In this document: one piece after another, positions 38,621 through 51,300 of the stretch
Numbering within the stretch: the stretch's first letter is position 1
How the letters are laid out: every line of letters begins with the position of its first letter
Assembly: GCA_035079385.1 (NCBI GenBank)
Contig: JAVHKY010000034.1
Span: forward strand, 5,084,001-5,148,000
Source of the DNA: Aspidiotus rigidus
Lineage: Eukaryota > Arthropoda > Insecta > Hemiptera > Diaspididae
Direction: 5' to 3'
DNA: 64,000 bases
Position numbers and translations under genes: made by a program
The notes under the pieces: model-generated
Database searches by the model: none
Told to the model about the DNA's origin: nothing
What the model saw: the letters and a program-made list of their open reading frames with translations, nothing else

Positions 38621-39149
38621 TTCCAGACGGTTTTTGACTGGACTCATCCTGAGAAAACCATCACAAAAAACCATCACGGCTTCTTGCGGAAAATTTTCTA
38701 GACCTCTAGGTATCCATAATCTTGTAGCTAGTTCTATACTAGGCTTCTATGCTATTGAAGCCTCACACTAAACTTTGATGACGTCATCAGTGACCTTGAC
38801 CTACTTTAGGGACTTGAAAAAATTTTGGCCTTCGCCACTTTCGTTATTCTAGGACTCTAGGTATCTAATCTAGTTCTAAACTGTGCTTACACTAGCCCTA
38901 AACTCTTGAAGCTTCACACTAAACGAAAATCAGCGAGTGCGTCAGTCAGCCCTTCAGCCGATTAGCATAACTAACAGTGGAGGGGAGACCCTGACGGTTT
39001 TTTGCCACGCTTGATGACGTCATCAGTGACCCCGACCTACTTCATTGGAAAAATTTCTGTCTTCTCTGCTGGAGAAGACGGGAGGGCGCAGAATGACGTC
39101 ACTATTGCCAAGACGGACGCATCAAAAGTCGATATAAAAGTTCGAATCG

Positions 39150-39906
39150 ATTCAATATGATCGACAAAATTGATATATATCGATGCATTACATGGAGGTG
39201 CATAGGAAACGAGTCTTAGGGGCGCCTGAGCCCCGTAGGCCAATGAAGAAACCCCCCTCAAACTTTAATTTCTTATAGCTAAAAAAAAAAAAAAATTGAA
39301 TTATAAGGGCCCCGCCTAAAACGAATAGGAAGAATCATCTTCCTAAAAATGGCCTCACGGCACCCCTGCAAGCATATAAAATGCTACACTATGTGTCTCT
39401 GGAGGAGATATGTTAGATGCTGTACCACGGTTTTTCAGCCGGGAACCCGCTACCTCTTTTGTTGAGGGACTTTTGCAGTAAATTTCATCTAGGCCGAACC
39501 CGTCCGACTTTGATGACGTCATCATTTTCGGGAAAATGTCAAAAGACTTGAAATATTTTCGACCGTCGAGCTAGACCTATATTATATGAGGAGGAACTTG
39601 AGAACGAGACTTGGGGATGACGTCATCAACCCAAGTTAGAAGAATTTGTCTAGGCTAGATGGTAGATATTATAGAACTTTGTCTAGGTTAGATTAGAGAA
39701 ATTTTTCTAGGCTATTCAATATAATCGACAAAGTCGATATATCGATGCATCGAGTCGAAATGTAGGAAGCAAGTACGTTACGTGTCTCTGGAGAAGATAT
39801 ATTGACTAGCTGCTGTGTTGTACCACGGTTCTTCAGCGAGGAGGCCGCCATCTGTTATGTTGTGGGCAATTATCAAGAAATTTTACAGAGCGCTTAGATG
39901 ACGTCA
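39150..39906. repeat. Diverged tandem duplication, one copy carrying a MITE
   Basis: 39150-39521 and 39712-39906 share TTCAATAT(G/A)ATCGACAAA, ATCGATGCAT, GTGTCTCTGGAG(G/A)AGATAT, TGTACCACGGTT and the TGACGTCATCA block in the same order. Only the first copy contains the 39217-39367 insertion. Confidence 0.75.
39217..39367. mobile_element. Short MITE, copy A
   Basis: From TAGGGGCGCCTGAG to CTCACGGCACCCCTG, with inner block CCCCTCAAACTTTAATTTCT. It matches 63803-63943 in inverted orientation, including the terminal inverted repeats ((C/T)AGGGGTGC(C/T)GTGA). Non-coding. Confidence 0.75.
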
Positions 39907-40689
39907 TCATTTGAAATATTTTTGTCCATCGGGGCTTAAACTTTGAGTTGGGGAGTTGTGGCACTGACGAAATCCACCTTTTCGTTCCATGCTTTTTAAA
40001 TGGAGGAATTTCAATCGCCATAATTAATCTGATATCATTTTTTTAAGCAAATACAAGCATCAACTTTGGATATTAAAAAAAATTATAGTAATAAATGAGA
40101 TATTGAAAAAATAACGGCTGTTCAAAAATCGATGTACAAACATAAATACGTTTTCTCGTTCACCCTTTCAGTAGCGCCCTCTAGTGAAGGTTTAAATCCC
40201 AATAAAGCTATATCTTTATACGAGGAGAAACTTGGGAACAAGACTTGGGGATGACGTCGTCGACCCAAGTTAGAAGAATACATCTAGGCTAGATATTATA
40301 GGAATTTGTCTGAGCTAGACCGAAGTTCAGAAAGCCTTCAGGAGATATTTACTGTTTCGTATCGTACAACATGATGAATATTTCATCCGATGTGCTGAGG
40401 TATAATACAGATTGCTAAGTATATCAATATTCACTTTCACTTGGTTAAGGCTTCCCTTACAGCTACTTTCTTTTTCAAAGGATACGTAAACTCGCTTTCT
40501 TCAAGCCTCGCGTTCTCCACCCATCAAGACTTCACAAAACAAATTCAATTTATTGGTCTTGTACATCTCGAGACCTAATACGTCTACTCACTTGAAGAAT
40601 ACAAGACTAAGACAAGCTCTTTCCACGGAGTCGCGAGGTTCGCCGGTTCCCCGCTGCCATTGCAAAGTTTGCAGTGGTTTTTTTCTTTC

Positions 40690-40870
40690 GTCTTAAGATT
40701 TCGATATGGAGATTCCAGGAAGTTTTGGTGTCGAAGGTGAGACCAAGGAAATTGGCAGACGAATAGAGGTTCATCGGGTTAAACAATGGTTCCAGAACGA
40801 AAGAGACTCATCATTTTCACAGGGCAAATATTCAATTTCAAAAGGTCATCTCACTACTCACTTGATCGTT
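40690..40870 (-). pseudogene. Small LINE fragment (RT thumb)
   Basis: The minus strand reads SIRLPISLVSPSTPKLPGIS after a DESLSFWNH-like stretch, the same thumb block as in the other LINE copies. Heavily decayed and isolated. Confidence 0.35.
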
Positions 40871-42157
40871 TACCGAACCTCACCCTCCTTTTCAAATCAC
40901 TTTCATTCTTTACTACAATTCTAAACGATGAGTAAAAGATGCTGGTAAGCGTCCCTCTACAACTTCTTCGAAATACTCGAGAGAAAAGTATACGACAAAG
41001 CAAAGCCGCAAATTGGATCGGCGGCGGTAAAAATTTGAAACAACACTCACAAATCTATACAGCAAGTTTGTCGTCGAGCTCAGTGAAATGGAAGTAGAGA
41101 AGACGGATTAGCGACCCTGAGAGTCTCTGAGTGGGTGAAATCAAGAATCAGTATCGGCGGTGACGCATAATTTCATCGATTTTCTATGATTAAAAATGTG
41201 TCCTGTTCGATCTTTGACCATAGTTAAAATACCGCCTGCGCTGTCAACTCGTATATAAAATTCGACGACACTCTACTTTTAATTATAATTGGAAATCTAC
41301 TCTCGGCGTTGACATTTTGAGAAACCCTTTTGCAACGACGACAAAAAAAAAAAAGAAAGAAAATACAAGTTATCTCGTTCTTGTATACACTCGTGTCTAC
41401 GATGTTTCATATACGAAGATTCCGATCATGTTGTTTTAATCTGTGAAAGCTATCTGTTATTATGTATAAAAATGAAATAGGAGCTCGGCACTGAGCAAGG
41501 TACACCACCCTGCTGCCCTGGTGTCGGTATGCAGAAGAACGGGGCATCTCGGAGCAGCAGCGGGTCGAGAAGTAAATAAGTAAAGAAGGATCAAATTCTT
41601 CATCATTTGACAGGAAGAACAAGTCTTGTTAACGTGTTGTCTAGCCGTTTTTTTCATGTTGTGTCGGCAACTGCAGAGCAAAAACTGTAATCATGTCAAC
41701 TTTAAGATTCTTTTTCTTTTTTCTTCTTATAAAATCAAACAGCAGATAAACTCGTATCTCACGGTGTTTAAATACAAGTTTTTGAATTTTTTTTCTCTCT
41801 TTTCTGGTATATAGGTAAGAACTTACAAGAAACCGCGACTTAGGCTGGCAAGGTTCGTTGAGGAAAGACGAGCTCTCGCTCTCGATAAATGATTACTTAT
41901 TTTGAATACGCATAGTGACAGTTTCTTATAGAATACGCATATAATTAATGGCGGGCTACTCGTATTACCGCATAATCGGTGCCGCTGATCAACGACCAGA
42001 TGAAAGTAATTCGAAGCGAACGTTAATAAATAAGGTAGGTATCTAAATGCGTACTCTTCTGCACTCGGAGGCTTTAAAGTGCACGAAAATAAGGGCAATT
42101 GCTATGATCGAAAGGATTAAATAAGACTAAGTATATTAACGGTAAAAGAGTACTTAC
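40871..42157. other. Unique sequence at the 5' end of toy intron 1
   Basis: No repeats or ORFs of note. Unusually clean for this window, directly downstream of the start-exon donor, and therefore a plausible place for intronic enhancers (inference). Confidence 0.4.
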
Positions 42158-42315
42158 CTTTGTGAGGCATTTTCCAGAAAGCATCAACACACGAGGTGGC
42201 TACGTCCCTGGGGAAAGACCCCACCCCCACGCTAGGCGCGAACAACGTCTTGACGGTCAAACTAAATCCTATAGCGCTTTCTGTTGCAGCACTCACGGTG
42301 CCGATTCTCTTGCAC
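42158..42315 (-). CDS. toy: toy leader exon with start codon (MPHK)
   Basis: Predicted exon with acceptor GTCGACAG just above 42315 and donor AAAG|GTAAGTA at 42158/42157. The ATG lies at 42170-42168 in a good context (GAAAATG) and encodes only M-P-H-K plus one base of the next codon (GAA, Glu), so about 145 bases are 5' leader. Many invertebrate Pax6 proteins begin with MPHK, which is why I chose this start; the residual phase joins exactly to the paired-domain exon. The reading frame above the ATG is open across the whole exon, so an N-terminal extension cannot be excluded from sequence alone. The acceptor means that at least one more non-coding exon lies at higher coordinates. Seen: splice sites, phase and motif. 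Recalled: the MPHK family start. Inferred: the link across 25 kb. Confidence 0.7.
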
Positions 42316-45300
42316 CTGTCGACAAAAATTAAAAACATCGCGTTAATACAGGGGTTAATGGAGAATTAATTAGGACGAGATAAAATGTCATAATTGGAGA
42401 GCATGAAAAATGAATTTCGCGTTCATTCAGTTCTGTACGCTCGTTCTTTAATGCGAACGCCCATAGTAATTATCTGAAGAGAAAATGCAACCTCTTGCTT
42501 CTGTTACCTGTTCGCGCCGATGAACGTTCCGATGATGAGTACCTTGTGTATACGTATGTACGCACCGAGACTAAAGATCGAATTTTTCGCTCAAAGAAGC
42601 AGAAAATTTCAACCGGTCTCCATGTCAACATGCGACAGTACATTTCCCGATGTTATTCTCGCTCTTTGATTTATGAATGGTTGCCGGTACTTGGACCCTT
42701 TTTTTTTTCTCTCTCTTTTTTCTTTGATTCGACGATGACTAAGTATGATAGCTCGATTACGAGGTATTATTCCTGAATTACGCGATAGATATGTGAATTC
42801 GAAGCGAAATTTTCAATCAGAGGAACTTACAACCGTTTTGGACGTGCATAGATCATCAACCCAAGTTATACTAGCCTACCAACAAGCAGTCATTCTTTTG
42901 AACTTTGTCAATTCTTATTCGACTGTAAGTTCGAATGTCGAAGTTTCTCTCAAGATGGTGTCGAAGAAATGAACATGAAAAAATCAAGATTAACACACGG
43001 GAAATTTGGACTCTTCAACACTGGATGGTCCAGAAAGTCACAGAATCAGTCTTAACAAGAATACTGCCCAGACTTCCTATTTTTGTAAGCTTTATGCGTC
43101 GTCAACTGAGAACCTTTCTTCCTCCTTCCCATCTTATCTTCCTCTGAGGTTGATTCTTCAGAAAATACAGGACAAAGTTGGGAATGAAAAACGAAGCAGA
43201 AGAACTCGGATAAATACCTCGGAATCATTTAGAAAGTTAAGCGAAATGGTTCCGAGTGCTCTGATGATGCGAGTCATCTACTTTTTAGACAGAATTTTCC
43301 CCAAGATACCTGGTGACGTTAAGATTTTCCTCTTATTTGAGCCCCAGAGTCAAGTTACGGATAAATAGGGCTTTCAAACATTAGCAGCGAATTTTTTCCA
43401 ATATGTGCCCCATCAGAGCAGAAAAATTGAAGTAATGGTGGAAGGTCGACTTGCTCTACAGGGAAGGGGAGGGTGATGGGCACTTCCATTCTTTTCTTCT
43501 CGCCTTTAGACAAATTAATAGTAAACTAGACTCTACAATAGACTCGTTTAAATTTAATTGGATCAAATCGGTGGACTTGATTCGTTTGTAAGGGTTCTGC
43601 TAGGAGCGCTGGAGTAGGTGCACTCGGGGCTAATGTCAATGATTTTTTGCCATTATGAATATGCGAGATAAGCATCGTTTCTTAATTTATTAGACTCAAT
43701 CAACTGATTTGTAAAATATATATTTTTAAAAGTTTGATGAACAAATAAGATTTTCAAGTGCTTCTGTGAGCTCGGAAAAGAATAGAACAATTACATTAAG
43801 ATTGTAATCTAAAAAACTAAAGCACGAATAAATAAATCTGAGAGACGCGAGCATACTGGCATAAATTTTCGCCATTTTCCAATCGAGACGTTCAAGAAAG
43901 AACTTTTCCAGGGTTGATCCTTTGGAATTTATTGAATCCTCTCCTGTGCAGTTGTGATACACTCGTATATGTACAGCTTTCTAGAGGACGTTTAGATCTA
44001 TGTATATAGTATGGAATATTTTTCGAAAGGTTTTCCTTCGAGACGTATTCTGTTTTGTCCCACGCTCGGCGTAGGCGTTAAATAAAATGTGAAATCTTTC
44101 ACAACCTAACAGTTCTTCCAATATGAAAGACTCGATAGCCTACATAAATGAAGATGCTCGAACACATATTATATAATCATACTGAATACTTGTAGTAAAA
44201 AGTATGAAAATTTTTAATGAAATAAAGTCTCTGTATCTCATATAATATGCCGAAAAAGGTTCCGTCATTTGGCCTCAAAATTAGCCGACGGGAATAGGTC
44301 TACGCAAAAATATAAAACAAACGTTTTGGTTTGTATACGGATAGATTGCGATGTATTCGAATAGAGTTAAAATTCATCCGCAAGAAAATGATTTGATTCG
44401 ACTCCGTAAAATGATAGCTTTTTACTTAATTACATCATCAATGTAAGATTACAACAATGGTCGAATCATTCTATTCATAGGTACACCATACTTAATGAAA
44501 AATGACAATGACAATGCAGTATCACCTAGGAAAATAGGCCTAATCTACGAAAATTTTCTTGGGAGTACCTTTTCTCGATCAATTTTCTTTCAAAGATTTG
44601 ATAATCAAAGTAGCATGGTTAAAGACACTGCTTCAAAACTTTTGGTCGCCTAGGAATGTTTACTTGTGACGTCAGCGATATATTGAAATCGCTCAATAAC
44701 CTGAATTTCCTTCACAGCGTTCTAGAAAGTATTTTCCTGGTTTTAAGAAATAAGGCTACAGTAATATGCGTCCAAACACCAAATTTCGCTTAAATAAATG
44801 TACAAAATTACGAGAGTCGTATAATTTTTTACTGAGGTACCATTAGAATGCGTCGTAACTTGGGAAAAGAGAATTAAAGAATGATATCAAATTTGGTTTT
44901 TAAATGAATTTTGGCTGCTCGTCCACGCGGGGTAGGCCCATTAATAAAACATTTCATTTGTTATTGTGAGATAGGCGTCAACGGGAATCTATATCCAATC
45001 ACTGTATTTATATCCTGTTCTGATTGATAATTTGCTCTCGAACGCTACCTATATAAAATATTATGAGTTTTTGTTCGCCAATCTAGCAGCGTTACACTTT
45101 CTAGAAAATGGTCTGTGATCCTATTCATGTTCTAGTTTCAAGATATTTATATAAACTTCTAGAACGTCATCTTCGCTCAGAAAGAATCACAAATTGAAAA
45201 AAAAAAAAAAAAAAAAGAATGATAATAACTTAATCAGTAAGTAAATACAAATTTGAAGGATATATTCAACTAGCAGAATTTGGCGACATCATCAGAGTAG

Positions 45301-48300
45301 AACGTTAAACAAAACTAATGCTCAACAAATTTGATATGCTATCCTAAGAAAAGAACCAAAAATTTGAAGTGCAGACTTGTAAAACCTATTTTTTTATTTC
45401 AAGTTACAATGACCGTCATTGAAGTAGATCACTCCATCATTAGATGAAGTTGAGAGAAAGAGAAAGAAGGAAACGTACAGTACTGAAGAAGGGTAATACA
45501 TATCATTCTAGTACCCAGTAACTTGGATATAAACATTTAAAAGTTGATAAACAAAACATGCTTCATGTTGTTGAGTAATTTGTAAGCCGTACTATATTGC
45601 CATGAAATGTATCCTGTTCACACTGCTGTCTTCAACTTTTAATTACTTACAATCTATTGTGATATGTAGCCTATCCTGTTTATACAGTCTTCAGGAAATT
45701 ATTTTCACCTGAATACCAAATATAAGTATCAATACTACTCGATTAAGAGCACCAGTTCAACCCTTAGTGTTGAAGTTCTAACCAAATAATCACGCTCGTA
45801 TACTACCCACATCCCTTACCAGTTTTCAAATTCACAATTTACAATGAATTGACTTCTTTCTACTCAAATTGGTGCGTATTTCAAAATCATTTATATAGAT
45901 ATCTCAGAGTTACTGTACCTTTCATCGATTAATTATCTTTATCGAAGATTTTTGATGGTCAGATTTCAGCTTACTGTGAGTTCACATTACTTGAATTCTC
46001 TTGAATAAACGGAAACAAGCAAGCTGGACAGAGAGAATGGGCCAAATTTTCACAACTCAATACTCATGATCACAATTCTTTCACGAGCCTTTTTAGTTTT
46101 CACGAGTCACAACACTCACAATAAGGTAGGACGGTCAGAGCCAGTGGGTTGCTCCGGTGGGTTCATGGTTTGCAGCTTGCAGCTACAGCTCACCACATTG
46201 ACGATCAAGCAAATCGTATCTTTTGAACAATTTGTTTGAGTGGGTGAATCCTTTGGTGAATCGTGATAACGAACTAGGCTACTACTCTTTCATTGATTGA
46301 ATAACAGAAAAAAATTACAGCCTGAAAAATTGGAGCCCTGTTTCACGTGTGATGAATAATCTTCTCTAAATTGTGTTAAAATAACATTAGACATATTATA
46401 TCCAAAATACGGTCCAAGATTAGAACGCCGATATCGGCATGATGCTTGTATTGAAAAACTAGTATGTACGATAATTGAACTGTTCATCAAAATGTGGACT
46501 ATTTATAGCAAATATTTATGCAGCAGAATATGTTTTGTGAGATCATTAAGTAGGGAGGCCTAGTTCATTTTATTAGTGAATGTGCAATTTATAGAAGTAT
46601 ATTGTTATGATTACCGGTATTGCATTACATGAAAAAATTGATCAGGAAAGTAAGTCATGGGAGAATGTACCTAGCCTATTAGAGTTTCTAGGTACTCGTG
46701 TCAAATAAAATTTGCTGCAAGTTTACGGTGGGAACCAAAAGACTAAACGATGAACAGCATTGCACGAAATAAATATTTTATTTTTCTTTTCATCTGTATC
46801 TCGTAGGCGCAATTTGTGGATGCAATTTCTACATACTTTTCAATTAAAATTAACGCAAAATGCGAATTCTGATTTGATGAAATAGATGAGTTAAACCAAA
46901 GAATTACCTACCATGAAAAATATTTCAGCCGAAGAGAGTTCATCAAACTATGAAATTTCATACCTACGATTTTCAACCTTTTTAACTTTAATCGTGGACG
47001 TAATAGAATACGATTTAAAAATGTTGTTGTTCGCTTCATTAAAAGGTTTGTGAATTTTCAGATTATCCAAAGAATGTGGATTGCGATGAAGCGAAAGAGG
47101 GGAATTCAACTTTCGCTTAAACAGTACCAATCAAAAGTGAAAAATATTTCCTCGTTTTCTCAGCACTAAATCGTCTTTCAGTTTCAATAAATTAATTTAA
47201 TTTGAAATTATGACAAATAATATTTAGTGCCCAGAAAGAAACCATCGAGTTCTCTGCAGGAGAAAGTACTTACCTAACGGGGAGAAAAAAGTTATTTCCA
47301 AATTTCGTCTGAGGTTTTTTTCTTTTATCTGCGTAGATTTAAGGAGAAAAAAAAAGTGTCGAAGTTATATTCGGACTACACAATCAGAAATATTTCACAA
47401 CTACAAAGACAACCAATTGAACATAACAATAATGAAAAATTGAAGAAAATATAATTTATAAGAGAATAATCGTTTGTTGCTGATGAGTTCATTTTCATCA
47501 AAATAACGTTACAATTTTGATTTCATCTTGAGAATAGCACTGCGGTATTGTCCTTGACTTCTTATGAAAGATACCTACTGCATGCACTTTCTTTGTCTTG
47601 GATTATACAGTCCAGCTACATCTAGTTAAAGCGTACCGTGTACTTTTTCGATTCAGAAGTAAGTAGAACTAAAACGCCCTTTGCACCTTTTATATTTCTA
47701 AATTTGGATCAATTGGCTAGTTCTATTTCTGACGACTGTGAATTGTTTTCGATTCTATAATAGGTTTGAGAAAAGTCTACAAGAACTTTAGAAGCACTAA
47801 GCGACTCAAAAGAAGCCTCACGTAGGAAGAATAGATCGTACGAGAAAAGATGCAAATAATAGAAATTCAGTACGTAGCCGAGATACTCTGTCACATGCAG
47901 CTATTGGGAAAAATATTCGATTTATAAAAATATTGAGCACGCCCATATCACTGAAATAATTGGGTATTCACGCGGAGAATAATTCCAAAATTTCAAGATT
48001 CCAAAAGAGCACCCAGAAATTTGAAAAGAATAATAAAGGAAACATGGGTCGGGAAATTATATAAAAAAACCATTTCGATTCCGCGTTTAATTTTGTTTGC
48101 ACGTTTAAAATCGTATTTTTTATTTGAAGAATTTCTTCGCCGTCAAATTTGAAAGATTCTTCTTTAGCGCGTCTACACAAATAACATAAATTGAAATTTC
48201 TGTTGCTTTCTAAGAATAGATTACTCATCGTTTTTCTGATGAGTTCCTCACCTTTTCAATATTTTAAATAGTGCCGAATCAGGCGTATTTCTGCAGAAAA

Positions 48301-51300
48301 ATCGAATCCTTATGAGTTGTAAATAGGTATTTTTTAAGAGCAACAACATAACATGGAATTCTAGAATGTTCCTCATGTCTACACGGCGACAATGAAGAGA
48401 AAATTTGTTCTCTTTTTCTATAAGTAAGTATTTCTTCCAATTTTTGTATCTCTGCCGCCAGAAGAAAAAAAAAAAAAAATTGTTGAGACAGAAAAAAACA
48501 AAAAATACCTGAGAAGATAGAATTATAGAGATTAAGTGCTTAAAATCTATGGTCAGCGCAATTGTCCCTGTAGTCGAGCGCTGCTGAATAAAACAAAGAA
48601 TCTATTTCATCTCTTCGAGTGGTCGATTATATAAAACATAAGTATAGGCCTATTATATTTCCTTCAAAAAATTTCACGTCAATTTATTCGACTGAATAAA
48701 TTTTAATTCTAGCTACATCCCTGTAAAAACAATAATTTTGAAATTGAAAAAAAAAAAAAAACAAAACAAAAAAGGAAGTCCGCTCGTATCACATGAAGTG
48801 AGGGGATCAATATATTATTTGAAATGCAATCATACTTTTGATTACCTATCTCTAGCAAATGAATACTGAATGAAGAAAATATGATTCTTCTCAAAAAATG
48901 TACGAAGACATAATGATAGTTGACTATTATTTTTCTTAATTAAATTGGAACTTATATCTGAGCCGGACTGTAGTTTTCCGTAATCTGGGATAATTTTCCG
49001 CGACCTGAGTTACTCTCAAATTTGGCGAAAAAGTTGTTTCATCATTTGTGCCTTCAGAAAGGGAAAACTGAGTCTCACCTATAATACTAGAAAATATAAT
49101 AGATTTTTCTAGTTTTGGTCCTCCTTATCTCTTGTTTCTCATCTGATGATGATAGTCTAAATTCGAAAACATTATTAGTGATTTTTTCGTAATTTTACAG
49201 TCAAATAGCCTGAATCTTCTTTTTTTTCTTACGGGCCAAGCCCGTAGTCAGGTTGCGTTAATTTATAGTGCAATATTTAATTGTTACATGAATGGTTTAC
49301 CATTATACACAGTAGTTGGAATTAATATGCCCAAAGTAGGAAGCTTTCTTAAATAACTCAACAAACTAATTTTCACATGCACTCTCTCAGTCTATTTTTA
49401 AATGGGTTGATCATTTTTGATTGATTTATTCATTTTTGTAATAGAGGGGGCGAGGTATTTTTTTCTCATTCTTTACTTCTGTTCAAGTCATTATCGACAT
49501 TTTCCTCACGATGCATCTTCTTACGGAATTGATGTTTTGGTATTTTATTTCTTTAATACTCACTTTCACCTACATCATATTCTTTCAAAGGGGAGGGAGG
49601 GGGATTTGGAATTGAATTCGTGTCGCAAAATTGTCCAATCTTCTTTTTGCATAGAAACTGCAAAAATCCGAAAAATGCTGGTTCATGATCTTTCGATATA
49701 AGCAACCTAAACTCTTCTTGAAAAAGAGTGGGAGCGTACTTACGAGTATCTTAAATGTAAAAAACATAGATACTCAGTGGATTCCAATTTGACGACGAAA
49801 AATTGTCGACGAATTTGGGGAATTATAGTGCAAAGCCAAAATTGTCTTGAAATGTATTCAATATTATGTAGTCAGTTGTCTATCTGTCCATCGATCAACC
49901 TGTAATTTTGTCACTCATCCCATCCGATTCCAAACTATGGCAGTTTTTTCTTTTCGCTCGGTTAAAAGAAATAAGACAAGTATTGTAAGAGCAGCACAAT
50001 AAAGGCTTAGTCTGCTGAAGTAACCTTTCTTGAAATTTTCACAAAATTTTCTTTAAAAAAAAAGTCTGAATTATCAATGATCATCCTTGAATCAAAACAT
50101 GATTTTTTGTCTCTCATTGATTCCGACAAGACTTTTTATAGTGGTAAAAATTACGTTACTTTGGTGATTTTTTTATTGGAGCAAATTTTCTGTTCAAAGC
50201 TCATCCATGGCCCAGTTTCAATATTTTCAATATTTTAAATGGTTTTTTTATTCGATGTTAAATTACTCATGGTAGAAAATCAAATAATGCTCTCTATCTT
50301 CCCCCAAAAGACAAGTGTCATGTTCAGAGTATTAATAGGGAAGGTTATTTTGAAAAATTTCAGTCAAAACAAAAATGGTCAAAGTCCAACATTATTTGCA
50401 AAAATAGTTTGAGCCCCGTCCTATCATATTTATAGCTCAGATTGGACGTGTAATAATTTCGACTCTCGAACCAGAATATACGATTGCAAGGAAGGAAAGA
50501 AACTCAGAAAAATTCTTACGTTCACACTATATATACACCACGATACAAGGAGCACGGGAAAACTTGAGAACCTTGAAGATTTCAATTTAAATCCTCAATA
50601 CCAAAACCAATTCGATCCATAGAGTAGGTTTCTGTGTTCCTCGTTTAATTTCGGGAAGGAAACTGTCGTTTTCTTTTTCCACTCTGTTTGCAGAAGTTAA
50701 GCCTGAAAGTCTTGGGTGCGCTTCTTTAAAATGTGAAGTGTCTCTGTATATGAAAATGCAGAAAAGAGATTTCAGAAGGTAAGGGAGAGTGGAACTATAG
50801 ACAGTTTTCCCCTCATAATCGAAAGAATACAAAGCAGATGAATTGTCGAAATTGAATTCCAAGCATTTTCACTCACAGGGTCCACGATGTACTTTGAATG
50901 AAGTGTGGATACATGCAGACACGTAATATTGTTCTTATTTTCTAATTATGCTAGCTTTAATTCTACCCATGAGGTTAGTTTATGAGTGAATACCTGATTT
51001 CCAGCGCTTACATCTCAAAAATCTATACCTAGTCGGGTGATAACCAATCAAGAAAAAATTACAAAAAAACTGTGGGTAAAGAAATCGAAAAATTAAAGTT
51101 CAAAATTCGTACTAACTGGAGGATCACCGTTTCTAAACTAGAACGCTAACATCAAAAGATGAAGGTTGTTTACAAGCTCTTTGAGGCTGTTTTTTTTTTT
51201 TTTTTGTAATCTGTGGTCGATATTAACTCGAGCGAAAATCATACCCTGGTAGTTCTATGGAACTGACTGATTTTGAAGAGACAAAATATGAAAAAAATTA

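Larger units (their letters stand above)
38778..39906. promoter_or_regulatory. Six perfect CRE/ATF-type palindromes (TGACGTCA)
   Basis: TGACGTCA is the palindromic site bound by CREB/ATF family bZIP proteins. Six perfect copies in 1.13 kb is far above chance for an 8-mer. They belong to a repeat block, so amplification rather than selection may explain the density. Any regulatory role for toy is inference. Confidence 0.35.
38770..40270. repeat. Degenerate repeat block with TGACGTCA palindromes
   Basis: TGACGTCA occurs perfectly at 38778, 39015, 39094, 39514, 39618 and 39899, plus TGACGTCG near 40253. Five of the six are embedded in GATGACGTCATCA. Recurrent companions: GACCTACTT, TCGATATATCGATGCAT, GTGTCTCTGGA, TGTACCACGGTT and TTGTCTAGGCTAGA. 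It lies in toy intron 1. Confidence 0.75.

Noticed and set aside
43006..43480. Possible retroelement RT/RNase H remnant (WWKVDLL-like peptide near 43440)
   Set aside because: Only one weak word matches and neighbouring motifs are absent.
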